DNA from: Micropterus salmoides
Lineage: Eukaryota; Chordata; Actinopteri; Centrarchiformes; Centrarchidae
NCBI RefSeq assembly: GCF_014851395.1
Contig: NW_024041373.1
Coordinates: 1,485,429-1,549,428 of the forward strand
Length of the DNA stretch: 64,000 bases
Direction of reading: 5' to 3'
Below, in pieces: positions 12,218 through 21,709 of the stretch. Under the pieces are notes generated by a model that saw only the letters and a program-made list of their open reading frames with translations, was not told where the DNA came from and ran no database searches. Numbering within the stretch: position 1 is the stretch's first letter; every line of letters starts with the position of its first letter. The position numbers and the translations under genes were made by a program.

Positions 12218-12529
12218 GTGGGAAGAAACATGGAGACTCTCCTTAAGGAAACTGGCCCTGCTCAGCCTTTTGTCCTGTGTGCTGGAGAAAGAAACAATAG
12301 CATCCAGAATTTCTACGTCGTTCTGGACAAAAAGGTAATTCCCTGTGCAATGCAGACCGGATTCGCCGCCTTTGACAAGCTCTTCAAGGCACATTTTGCT
12401 TTTGCTGTGTCCTATGATGAGGCATTGTGCAACTTCTACACATTCTTCCAGACCACCATGTATGGCATTGATGTTGGCAGAATCCTCGGTCAAGAACATC
12501 AGAGCAAGAATTCTTCACAGGGTAGTTTG
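12218..12529 (+). pseudogene. Pseudogene exon block D, frameshifted near 12480
   Basis: This block starts after a strong acceptor (TTTCTCGCTCTCAG). It reads GRNMETLLKETGPAQPFVLC, then a segment ending KAHFAFAVSYDEAL and TTMYGIDVGR. After about 12480 the family-like continuation (VKNIRARILHR) is in the +1 frame, so a single-base indel has broken the gene. It ends at a possible GTAGTT donor near 12520-12530. This is the best-preserved exon of the copy. I recognise it as the core of a common teleost predicted protein of unknown function. Confidence 0.65.
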
Positions 12530-12556
12530 AGGAAGAACACATCTTTGACTGGAAAT

Positions 12557-12765
12557 ATGTTCACATGTTACATTTGCAAGCTACACCACACAAGTTGTTC
12601 AGTGTTATTTAGACATTTGAAGTTTCAGCATGGTTTGTACCCAGGAAGGCATTTGAACTGTGGAATATGGATGATCAGTGTTTTTTTTGCACATAAAACC
12701 AGCACAAGCGGCACTTATCTCGAGCACATGGAGACTGTGTTCAGATCTCGTCAGCAATTTTGAGT
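12557..12765 (+). pseudogene. Pseudogene block E with one intact C2H2 zinc finger
   Basis: The residues CYICKLHHTSCSVLFRHL, followed by KFQH, fit C-x2-C-x12-H-x4-H at 12566-12631, a classical C2H2 finger. A second finger is recognisable only in another frame at about 12676-12731 (KRHLSRAHGD), so an indel lies between them. In relatives the fingers precede the large transposase-like part, which is the order seen here. Confidence 0.6.
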
Positions 12766-12849
12766 TTAAGCCTGTAGCTACTGTTGGAGCTTCTGTTTTA
12801 CAGCCAGTAAATGCGGATCCTCCCGTGACTGTCACTACACACATTCCAA

Positions 12850-13230
12850 TTGAAAAAAAGGCAAATATTAGACATAAGCAGCTCTGTTATTGCTCAAGCG
12901 CAAGCCTCAGGAGTTCCTGAAAGTACTGTGCAATGTTTAGTGGGTTTAATAGAGGAACTGGTTAATGATGGCCATGCTCATGCAAAAGAAGCTGTTGTTG
13001 TGTCACCTGATGCATCTAGAATTAGAAATCTTAGAGAAAGTCCTTTCTCATGCCTCAATACAGAATCTAAAAGAATGAGGCACTTTGAGTTGAACCCATG
13101 GAGCATTCTTGGTGTGCATTTTGATATCTGCAGAGATACAGCAGAAAAGCAGGCACATAGGCAAGTTTCTGTCAATGAGAAGTTCATGTATCATCATGGG
13201 GTCTCTTTCATCTATATTTATGAACAGTGA
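12850..13230 (+). pseudogene. Pseudogene block F, helical region before the transposase-like part
   Basis: The frame reads through a Ser/Ala/Val-rich helical segment (VIAQAQASGVPESTVQCLVG) to a block with SPFSCLNTESKRMRHFELNP and then RQVSVNEKFMYHHGVS. It stops at TGA 13228-13230. Relatives as I remember them have the same order: a helical segment, a TEY/TES-containing block, then a segment ending in FYYVP or similar. No catalytic residues can be assigned. Confidence 0.55.
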
Positions 13231-13320
13231 ACTCTCTGTCAACAGTTAAAGTAAAACAGAGATATGAATGATGATTTCTACTTGAGGAATCACAGTTTTT
13301 TCTCACAACAGGAACATGAT

Positions 13321-13670
13321 CTCCAGATTCTGCTCTACAATGATGATTTTGTAACTGCTAATCCTTTAGGCTCAAAAAGGGAGTGCACAAACATGGCTGT
13401 ATTTATTTTAATTTGAGAAATATGCCACCAAAGCTTAATTCTGCGTTGAACAATCATCTTGTAGTTCTTGTAGGAGATATGGGTTTGATCCTATTCTAAA
13501 GCCACTTGTTGATGAGCTAAATATTTTAGAGACTGAAGAAATGCCGGTGCCCTTTTACGCCACGCCTGTGAAAGGTTCCACTTTTCAGGTTACTGCTGAC
13601 AACTTAGATTTTACAATGTCTTTTTGGTTTTGTTGAATCATTTAGTGGAAATTATTGTTGTCAATTTTGT
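13321..13670 (+). pseudogene. Pseudogene block G, transposase-like core fragments
   Basis: Three fragments in shifted frames follow one another: LLYNDDFVTANPLGSKR (13321-13380), GFDPILKPLVDELNILETEE (13481-13540) running on into FQVTADNLD, and GFVESFSGNYCCQFC (13626-13670). Spacing and order match family members I recall, where this part contains Asp-rich motifs (YNDDF, TADN) and a late Cys pair. That is suggestive of a nuclease or transposase fold, but the function is unproven. Confidence 0.55.
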
Positions 13671-13904
13671 TAAAGTGAGAAGAGAGAGTTGCAGTAATTT
13701 TCTAGTAAAGCTCATCCAGGTTTAACTTGGCCTCAGCGTTTGGTGTTAAAAGAAGCTGTTTGCCCAATTCCCCCCAGCTGTCCCATACTTGAGAGAATTA
13801 CTTAGATATAATGCACGATCTACTGGAAGAGGTGGTATATTACGAGTATGAGTTTGTGTTGCAGGACTTATTGAAGAACTCCATTTCCTTGAGTTTATTG
13901 TGAG

Positions 13905-14060
13905 TTCATTATGAGCTTTAATTATGGATATACACAAAGCACCAAACAGGCCAAATGGGTAAAAACTGGATGACAATAGCAAAAATCATGGCCTTAATGC
14001 TGTTCAGTCAAGGTGCCTCTTCCTCAATATTCCATTGATGTTTTCACCTATTGTAACCCA
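13905..14060 (+). pseudogene. Pseudogene block H, C-terminal remnant
   Basis: FNYGYTQ is read in one frame, then HGLNAVQSRCLFLNIPLMFS in another (about 13985-14045). Both match positions of the C-terminal half in relatives as I remember them. Detectable similarity fades around 14060-14100, just before the Harbinger element starts. Confidence 0.5.
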
Positions 14061-14699
14061 CCGATTGCTATTTGAAACATCTGATTTTGTTGGAAGGTTG
14101 GAATGTATGTAGGTTCCAGTGTTGAAAATGAGATGCCTTTGTTAAACATGATTGTCAGTTTTCAGTAACAATGTAAACAGATGTCTTCATACTGATCTGT
14201 GTAGATGACCTGGGGCCAGAAAGGTTTGCGTTAGTAAAAACGTGTGCAAACTTGATATCACCCATGCAAGCTCATCTACTAACGGTGTGCACGGAGAATG
14301 ACGTCTTTCAAAAGTGCAAGATAGCACCTGTTGTTCATTTAGTACTTTTGCCTTAATGAATATGCAATCTGGGGCGTTTCAGTGTTATTGTGCAAAGTAA
14401 TGGGAGGGTAACATGCAAATACATTTATTTACTACACGCAATGTGATCTAACAAGCCTAAATGCAATTTCATGTGAGTGCAACAGCATCTGTATTTAATA
14501 TGTTTGAAAGGAAGGTGCAAACCGCCAAGTGTTGCGCAGAGATGGCTGCTGTTATCGTTGCGAGAAGGAGACACAGTCGTAATGAAAGAAGATGTAGAGA
14601 AATTTAAAATATTAGATAATTTTATTCTATATCCAATATATAGAAATACAATTATTTTATTTTATTTTTTCAATGAACTATATGAATTGTTTTTTTTTA

Positions 14700-14835
14700 A
14701 ACACACACATTGTGTATTTTATTTTATTTATTTAACTGTATGACTTGAATTGTTCTTTTGTTTTTTTGTTGAAACTTTGGCAATACTGTTGTATCAACAT
14801 TCATGCCAATAAAGCAAATTTTAATTGAATTGACT
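14700..14835 (+). mobile_element. Non-LTR retrotransposon 3' tail inserted inside Harbinger
   Basis: TTTGGCAATACTG, then CATTCATGCCAATAAAGC and AATTGAATTGAC, form a known fish LINE 3' end. The minus-strand segment at 40077-40215 is a second copy: its reverse complement shares TTTATTTATTTAACTG, GAATTGTTCTTTTGT and CTTTGGCAATACTG in the same order. Only the tail is present, as expected for strong 5' truncation. It separates the N-terminal and the later parts of the Harbinger frame. Confidence 0.7.
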
Positions 14836-15135
14836 TCAGAAAGGGTTTTTTCCATTCTTGTCAATATTTTTGGCATGCCTGGAACATATAACGCGCACAT
14901 TTCGCCTCTCCGGGCTAAACTTCTTGCAACTCTGCATTTCCTCGCGTCTGGATCATTCCAGCGTACTGTAGCTGTTTCTGCTGGGGTTTCCCAAGGCAGT
15001 TTTTCAGGTGTGCTGTCCCAAGTACTTAGTGTAATCTCAGGCAGGATGGGCAGGTACATACGATTTCTACATACTCGGGACGCACTGAACGAAACAAACC
15101 AATGTTTTTGTGCAGTGGCTGCTTTCCCTCCCAAC
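14836..15135 (+). pseudogene. Harbinger transposase fragment, catalytic part missing
   Basis: The frame reads LRAKLLATLHFLASGSFQRT, then VSAGVSQGSFSGVLSQVL and GRYIRF, ending in a CAVAAFPP-like block. That is the helix-turn-helix region and the entry to the catalytic domain in HARBI1-type transposases. After AFPP the frame loses similarity and stops at 15217-15219, so the DDE residues are absent. The open frame begins at an ATG inside the inserted LINE tail, so its first dozen residues are not transposase. Confidence 0.65.
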
Positions 15136-15419
15136 TCTCCATGGCAAAACCCTCATTTAAATACTGCAACCTCTATTGTGTTTGCACCTGTTGTCATCTA
15201 TGCAATCATTCTTAGTTAATCACCCATAACAGGTACTACAATTACTTGTGCAATATTTTAGAATGCACATGCAATTTAGTACTCCTTATTCCGCGTGTTA
15301 GTAAATCCAGCCCAATATTTTTGTGCTAGTTGTTGTCTTGTGTTCTTTTTGCAACTGATAGGTATGTGGGCTATGTGGTTGTGGTGGGAACAGTGGCCAG
15401 AGGGAGCACTGGTTGTCCA

Positions 15420-15740
15420 CAACATTCTAACACACTCAGAGTTAATTGTGTGTCACCTGTTGTGTTACTAAATTGAAGTCAAGTGTAGTCTGTTGTCTGT
15501 TGTGTTGATTTTCTAACACTGAAACAAGTTTAGAGTACTATAAACACTACTCAGTGTTAGCCAGTGTTACCTGCTACCAGTGTGAGCGAGTGTTGAAATA
15601 ATTGGGTGAATGTTAAAAAATGTCCACTTTCAAAAGTGTTACTTTAACACTTAAAAGAATGGACGCATGTAGATACTTTTCTAGTGTTAAATTGTTAACA
15701 CCCTCAGAGTTAATTTAACACTAGTGATTTTGCTGTGCAG
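15420..15740. repeat. Possible small non-autonomous element built from TAACAC/AGTGTT motifs
   Basis: The 20-bp direct repeat TAACACNCTCAGAGTTAATT occurs at 15428-15447 and 15696-15715 with one difference. Many AGTGTTA/TAACACT words, in both orientations, lie between and around them. Such internally repetitive short elements are common in fish. No terminal inverted repeat or target duplication was found, so its nature is open. Confidence 0.45.
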
Positions 15741-15938
15741 TATAAAAAAAATTCCAACAATGTAATGAACACAGTGGCTTATGGTGTACTGCTACAGAAA
15801 AAAAGATCTATTTTCATTTTCAACCTCCACCAAATTCTCATCATAATTATGTCAATATCCCTCCGAATGCAAACACTTCCAATCCTGACAGAAAGTAATA
15901 TGGTGAAAGGCCATTAAAAATCAGCCCCCCCATGCACA

Positions 15939-15957
15939 GACACACACACACACACAC
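15939..15957. repeat. (CA)n microsatellite
   Basis: A short run of about nine CA units, followed by imperfect CACACATATG. Confidence 0.85.
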
Positions 15958-16029
15958 GCTCGCACACACATATGCACACCAATCACCTTCCAACTTGCCC
16001 CCGCCCTCCACCCAATAAAACTTTTGGCA

Positions 16030-16470
16030 GGCCTGAGCTGTTGTAATTGGCAGCCGGCTTGCCGTGCCGATAGACTCCCCTCAGTCCTACGGGTCAAGAG
16101 TAATTTACTGAGCTGCTAAACGCCACTAGTTTCTCTCTCTTCCTCTCTTTCTACCCAGTCCAATCCCCCCCACCTCCTCCTCCTGCTCTGTTTTTCCCCC
16201 AGCCTCCATATTGGAATTCCCATCCAGGCTGTATTACAAGCCGAGATGATGGCTTAATCCCTTGTTAATTAGGGACAACATCTCCAGCAGCTGAGGCTAA
16301 AGCAGAGAGCGGCGGAGGCTCCAGAGACACAAGGGCTCTGGCCGAGCTGGCGGGCCAGCCAGGCTCAGAGAGCTGGCGAGGGATGGGGGTAAAGAGGAGG
16401 AGGTGGGGGAGCTTGGATGTTGCGCTGGATGAGGATTGAAAGGGGCTGCTGCCTAATCCCCCACTGATGG
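16030..16470. promoter_or_regulatory. Candidate conserved non-coding element
   Basis: High-complexity, non-repetitive sequence with no open frame. It includes TTAATTAGGGACAACATC at about 16264, which carries an overlapping homeodomain-type TAATTA core, and a GC-rich flank with CAGCAG/GAGCTGG words. It stands out from the AT-rich simple DNA on either side. The call rests on texture alone. Confidence 0.35.
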
Positions 16471-16479
16471 CTCTTCTAG

Positions 16480-17080
16480 GCTAATGGAGCCTGGACAACT
16501 GGGCAACCGGATGCTCCTGTTGGCCCACTCTACGCCACTTCAGCTGGGTCAGGAGCAGTGTGGCTGGTTATCACCAAGCAAAATGCTCTTTTTGGGGGAT
16601 TTGTTTGACCATAATCAGGTTTTCAAGGTGGGTGTCTGCATCTATGTGCGTGTGTGCATATTTATATGAATATTTGTTCATCGCCTCATCTGCTTTTCTT
16701 GACAGCTATGGATCATATTTCCCATGGTACACATGAAGGAAAGCCGCAGTCGCACTCAGACAAACAAACTTAATCCCAGTCATAACCGTGTCTACACTGT
16801 GTTTTCTTGTGTAAAATTGTCTTGTGTAAAACTGTCTGAGGAAGAATTTGCAGGTAAATGGAGGGAGAAGCAGCAGGGAATAAAGGAAGGAAAAGGGAGG
16901 GTATGGTTGAGACTCAGCCGCATGAAAAATGAGGGGTAAAAAGGCGGATGAAAAGTGCATCTTCTTACGTTTCCTTCTCAGGTGGCAACAAAAGCCCATT
17001 TATTCGGGCCCACATTTTCACTAGCTAAGTGTTGGAGTGTAGTGTTAGCAGAGTGCATTATAAATACAGCCAGGCTTGTC
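16480..17080. other. Intergenic DNA, no gene recognised
   Basis: Open frames on both strands here are short and lack domains or splice context. A local direct repeat GTGTAAAA(T/C)TGTCT occurs twice near 16810-16835. Confidence 0.5.
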
Positions 17081-17085
17081 GCTGT

Positions 17086-17106
17086 CCCCCCCCCCCCCCC
17101 TCCCCC
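17086..17106. repeat. Poly-C tract
   Basis: Fifteen consecutive C, one T, then five C. The long Pro/Gly open frames that cross it on the two strands are composition artefacts. Confidence 0.95.
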
Positions 17107-17109
17107 GGA

Positions 17110-17925
17110 AGGCCCACACTCCTGGGGAGCTCCAAACACTAGGTAATTATCCACCACCATACCGCCTGCTGCTTCACTACCTGTGTGTCCAGCACCACTA
17201 GAGAGAAGGATAGATGGAAGGGGTGGGGGAGAGAGATGAGGGGGGATGGATGGAAATGGAGAGGGATCAAGGTAGACGGACAGAGAATGTGTGTGATTGT
17301 ATGTGTGTGTATGGGGGGGGGCGGCATATAGCTGAGGAGAGAAAGAAAACATGGAAATGGCGTTGAAAAAGATATGTTTGATGTCCACTTTAAAGGAACA
17401 GTACACCCACTTTCTGACAGGTCGCATCTATATGAGTCAACACATGTACAGGACTGTGAGAAAACACAGTTTCTACATGCAGAGACATCAACATATCAGA
17501 AAAAACAAATAAGTACCAGAGATTTATTTAAAATTTGAAAATCAAAGTGGAAACCTGGCAAAGCAGCCACACAGTGTTTTAAGTACAACTAATGAAGGTT
17601 GTCACACTGAAATGAGGGGAAAACAATTGACAGCTTGAAATCAAACAAATGAAGTCTGTTTGGACAGAATGTATTAATCTTGTTCTGGATCTGTAAAATA
17701 ATGGCCATGGCTTTAAAGAAACTTATAATTAAAGTAATACCAAATTAAATTTACACTTTACAATATAAAAAGCAAACTGCATATCATGTACATTTTTCTA
17801 TATATTTTTAAAAAGACCTGTGGATATGCTTCACACATAAACACACTGATGCTCTCAATCCTATTACCTCATTACAAACAATATCCTAGTCATGCTTCTC
17901 ATCTACTGTACTTGCAATGATGGAA
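17110..17925. other. Intergenic DNA, no gene recognised
   Basis: A G-rich GA/GGAT tract at 17210-17330 is followed by AT-rich unique DNA. I see no supported gene or mobile element. Confidence 0.5.
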
Positions 17926-18195
17926 TGTAACTATTTACATTTACTCAAGTACTGTACTAAAGAAAGTATTTCCTCTTTATTCTACTTTATAATTCTACTT
18001 AATGACGTTTCACAATAAGATGTATTTTTACCCCACTGCATTTATTTGACAGCTGCAATTACCAGTTACTTTTCAGATTAAGACGAGTAAATAAAGAAGT
18101 TAAAAGTAGCTCCTCCTTGAACAAAGACAACATTAAAATGCAATTTGCACATTGATGCAGTGGAAAAATCCAATAATATAACTTTTAAGAATACA
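17926..18195 (+). repeat. High-copy fish repeat ('tactcaagtact' family), partial
   Basis: TGGAATGTAACTATTTACAT, TTTACTCAAGTACTGTACT, CCCCACTGCATTTATTTGAC and CAGTTACTTTTCAGATTAAG occur in the order I know from a very common percomorph repeat. The segment at 52455-52795 is part of the same family in the opposite orientation. Neither copy has both ends. The class (probably a non-autonomous DNA transposon) is inference. Confidence 0.65.
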
Positions 18196-18550
18196 ACACT
18201 TAAAGGCCACTTTTCTTCCGAACAAGCTTGGGTGTAACATCCATCCCACTTTTCAAAATCCCATTTTTGTCCCCCTAACTTTCTTTAATGCAGCAAAACA
18301 CCATAATAGCTCTCTAGTGTCCGATATTCTATTTATCACATATTATTATATTGAGTCCACTTGATTAGTCTACAAACAACAGCATGTTTGATTAATTAAT
18401 TTCTGTCACTGATTAGCATAAATTATCTTTTTTTCCATCTTAAAATGTAAAAGTCAAGTCTGTACGAGAAGGTAAAGGGTGTTATGTTCCTATACATAAC
18501 AAAAGCTAACACATTCATTTACACTAATCTTGATTAAACAATTGACAGTG

Positions 18551-18595
18551 TGTGACTTCTTAAAATATAGGCTATACATATTTTAAGAAGTCACA
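18551..18595. repeat. Perfect 18-bp hairpin with 9-nt loop
   Basis: TGTGACTTCTTAAAATAT (18551-18568) is the exact reverse complement of 18578-18595, with nine bases between. The stem is short for a miRNA precursor. It could be the centre of a small palindromic element or a cruciform-forming site. Confidence 0.9.
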
Positions 18596-18599
18596 TATT

Positions 18600-20265
18600 C
18601 TGATACAATTCTTATATGTTGTGATTGAAGTTGCAAATTGAACAGGAATGTTGATGGTGCCATAAGTAATGTGCCATAGATTTACAAGTTACAGTATGTG
18701 TATTTGACAAAATATCTACAAATAGACAGAATAGATTAAATCTTGGGACTGATGAAAAAACTCCCTTAAACGAGGAATACTAAGATATGATTTCGGCACT
18801 ACTACCATTTCAGAGTTGAATTCACTGCTGTGGTAAATAAGGACAGCCGTACATGTGCATTAGTTATGACTACATTACGATCCAAAACTAAGTCGCAAAC
18901 TTTGCTAACACAGCCAAACATCAAGCAAGTGCGACAACACAAGACATATCAATATTACTGAACTGTGTACACAGAAAGAATGACAGCTCGATGTCTGTCT
19001 TGCAGCCTTTTGTTTCACGAAGCTCTCGTCAAAGTTTAAGAGCCTCTTCCTTGGTCACTCATCTTTTCTCTTCTTAGCTTATTCCATCCATGTCCTCTTT
19101 GGTCTCTTTGCCATTTGCTAACGTTATGTCCATGGAGGCTGTTGTGCCCGGTTATGTTGCCCGCTAGCCTGGCTCCAGCACCTAAGGTAACGTTACAGAT
19201 GTCTCAGTGTGTTATCTAGTAAGTTTTGTAACATCAGCTTGAGATTAATAAAGCTAGCGGCTAAACCTGTTGGTGAAACCCCTAGCTGTTTTCACTCGAG
19301 TCAGCACGGTTAAAAATCAAGCAAGACAGCTATCCAGCTAACACGTTTTTAGTTATTAGTCCAATAACAAGAGGGCCAGCTCAGCATCTGTTTTGCATCC
19401 TTTCAGCTCCTTTAGCTCACACCAATGAGTAAAAGCCAGACGGATATTTACTCTTGCTTGTCATCTCTCGTTTTCTCTTCCTCGCTTCTTCCAACAACAT
19501 CTTTTTTCAGTCTCCTTGCAGCATCCACCATGATATCCATACTGGGAATAATGTAACTTACAATGGACATTACATACTTTTTGCTTCTTCCCGTAGCTTG
19601 CTGGCTGAAGAGTTGTGTTGGTGCCATAAAGCAGTATCTACCACAGGGAGCCTGGAGTAGCATGACATAGACTTTATTTACCCAATTACAAGTCAGTGTA
19701 CCATCAAAATGATTTTAAAGTTGTTATTTTAAGACAAAAAACACAACATAATGTTGCCTTAAATAGCTCTGGAAAAATCTTATAAGTAGGCCTTGAGGTA
19801 AGGTATTTCTGGTAAAACTGCTGTTTCCAAGATCAACAATGAACTTTCACAGTTGACGAATGTGTACACGTTGGTATTTAGTTATTATTGCTGTGTAGCA
19901 GGGCTCAAATGTGATGAAAGATGATGCTGACAGTTTTGCGCTGAAGCTGCTGGTATCCAATAATAATATTCAGTGTCTCTAAATTTGGCAATTTTGGTGC
20001 CAGAAAGTTACTTTGTGTTTCCAGCTGATTTTTATTCTTGTCGAGGTGAAATGCATTTATATAGTATTATGGCCTGACACTGACTAAGAGCTTGTGGAAA
20101 GAAGTTCAATACCAAAGGGATAAGTACGTAACATCATATATCATTTCTTGTTGGCCCTTACTTCCCCCAGACCTGTTCTCTAAGGCAACAGTTAGATCCC
20201 ATCCAATTTTTACAGGCAGATGCTGTACTGCTCTTACACTGAAAACAAATCATGGAAAAGAGTAG
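18600..20265. other. Intergenic DNA, possibly an old DNA transposon in part
   Basis: No gene. The part from about 19000 to 19670 has many GCTAGC/TAACGTTA words that are typical of fish DNA-transposon interiors. I could not find ends or a transposase, so it stays unassigned. Confidence 0.4.
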
Positions 20266-20269
20266 AAAG

Positions 20270-20600
20270 TGAGAGAGGGGGAAAAAGCTCTGTGCCCTTG
20301 TGGCTCACCCTGTTAAAGTGTCTTTATTAGGAGTCAGGGACTGATCACACTGCTAAGTGACCTGCCAAGGTCACCAAGAAGGGCAGCCTTGGTAATTAGT
20401 ATGCTCTTTGGTAGAGCAGGGCCGCATTCGGTTTCAGCGACATTAGTATGCTTCACTGTGGGACTAAGAGGTTACGCTAAGCTACCCTAGCCATTAGTAT
20501 GCTCACCTCTCAGTAGAATATACTGTGCTAGGCTGTATTCATCATTAGTCTGCCCCTTGCAGGGACGTAGTGGACAGTGAAGACAACTCCAATAAGCCCA
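20270..20600. promoter_or_regulatory. Candidate enhancer with four evenly spaced ATTAGTATGCT motifs
   Basis: The word ATTAGTATGCT occurs at 20395, 20442 and 20493, and a variant ATTAGTCTGCC at 20544. The spacings are 47, 51 and 51 bp, close to five helical turns. The rest of each unit is only weakly alike, although GCATTC/GTATTC words recur before two motifs. Each motif has an ATTA homeodomain-type core. This could be a regular transcription-factor array or a decayed tandem repeat of about 50 bp. The surrounding sequence is unique and GC-richer than its flanks. Confidence 0.45.
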
Positions 20601-20609
20601 TTTTTTAAA

Positions 20610-21700
20610 TTTTTGCTGGGTTGTATTTGTTTACATTTAAAGACTGCCTTCTGTTTAGGCTAATAATATGGCAAGAAATTTCAAACTTGCTAGTTAGATG
20701 CACTGCTGGCAGTAACACAACATGTTACAGGAGTTATAATCTGTAACTCAGGAAAGATGAGTTAGCGTGGAAGGACAGAAGGTGGAGGGGCCTTCTGGTA
20801 AATCTAAAGTTGTCTTATTTGCATGTTGCCCACTTGCTATCATTAGCCACAGGTAAGCCTACATTTTCTAACCATTATTCAGGTAAGTTTCAATAAGAGG
20901 AAGCCTCTTTTGCAGGATGGTTTTTGTTCAGGGTTGGGTGTGTGAACCATGCAGCTTCACTGTGAGAACACAGCTGCGTTCCATTCCACAGTGTACATGT
21001 ACACTCCCTTCTCCCTGCTCCTTGTTAATGGAAAGTCAGTTAAGGAAACTTCCTCTGTGCCTGACCCTGGTAACGTAAACACTTCAGATACCTGTTTCTG
21101 CTACTATGGAAAATGACTGAAAAATGACTGGAAAAATATGTTGAATGTTTATTGAAACAAAAGCTGATACTATTACAAAACTCATTCTATTGAAATGCAT
21201 GTAGCTTGTACATAAATTTAATTTCCATTATGTACAGTGTTATTCCTAAATCCAATAATGCAAATGTAGATTATTTACAGATTATTATTATGTAATACTA
21301 ATACATCGAACAGTGATGTCTGCAGAGCAAAGCTCCGGCTGTGGCATGCCTAATGAGTGCTGTACCCAGCTGTTGGTTAGCTTACTTACGTTTTACTACA
21401 GCAGCTAACATTAGCACTGAACGTTTGTTATATAGAAGTTACATGGCTATGCTAGCCAAAGTTTAGCTTGCTTATAATGTCAACAACAGCCTTGAAATAT
21501 TGGAGTATTTGATTTATAGAGTATTTGAGCATTGTTGTTTTTAGGTAATTTAACCACTTAAATAGTCACAACAATGATGACACTTACAGTCTAAACTCCT
21601 TTTCGAGCTCTCTCACAGAAAAAAAAAGTATTTATCATGCATAATTTTGGCTGGAGAATGTAAGCTGATCAGCCCTCACTACCCTCCTGTGCCCTTCTTC
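20610..21700. other. Intergenic DNA, nothing identified
   Basis: Unique DNA with no splice-bounded open frame and no recognised repeat, apart from GTTAGC-type words around 21370-21470. Confidence 0.5.
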
Positions 21701-21709
21701 TGTAGCGCA

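Larger units (their letters stand above)
11452..14060 (+). pseudogene. Decayed, intron-containing copy of a multi-copy teleost protein family
   Basis: Several plus-strand blocks read as one protein once introns and frameshifts are allowed for. They resemble teleost predicted proteins I recall under SAMD3-like or uncharacterised names, with C2H2 fingers and a transposase-like C-terminal half. Splice junctions are preserved: GTAAGA at 11509, an AG acceptor before 11592, a GT donor at 12052 and a CTCTCAG acceptor before 12218. The frame continues across the junctions. Breaks include a stop at 11646-11648, a frameshift near 12480, a stop at 12763, a stop at 13228, and stops and frameshifts after 13380. 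Because introns remain, it is not a processed retrocopy. It may be a segmental copy or an intron-bearing transposon. The function of the family is unknown to me. Confidence 0.65.
14205..15320 (+). mobile_element. Deleted PIF/Harbinger-like DNA transposon
   Basis: The element contains a short Arg-rich N-terminal frame (MAAVIVARRRHSRNERRC at 14544) and a later segment typical of the region before the catalytic core of Harbinger transposases. The catalytic DDE part is missing. The right end, read in reverse, begins GGGCTGGATTTACTAACACG. On the left CATCTACTAACGGTGTGCAC (about 14272-14291) is a diverged counterpart. A second terminus-like block, GGGGCCAGAAAGGTTTGCG, starts near 14214. A clean 3-bp target duplication could not be fixed, so the edges are approximate. 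A LINE tail interrupts it at about 14700-14835. Confidence 0.6.

Noticed and set aside
12122..12499. 125-codon minus-strand frame
   Set aside because: It is antisense to the best-preserved exon of the pseudogene; only the plus strand has splice signals and family-like sequence.
14803..15219. 138-codon frame as an intact gene
   Set aside because: The start codon lies in a LINE tail and the end lacks the catalytic part. It is a chimera of two mobile elements.
16978..17427. 149-codon minus-strand frame
   Set aside because: It crosses the poly-C run and a CA/GGAT-rich tract and is a Gly/Pro/Ser/His artefact with no splice context.
18551..18595. miRNA precursor
   Set aside because: The 18-bp stem is too short for a typical precursor, and the flanks do not extend the pairing.
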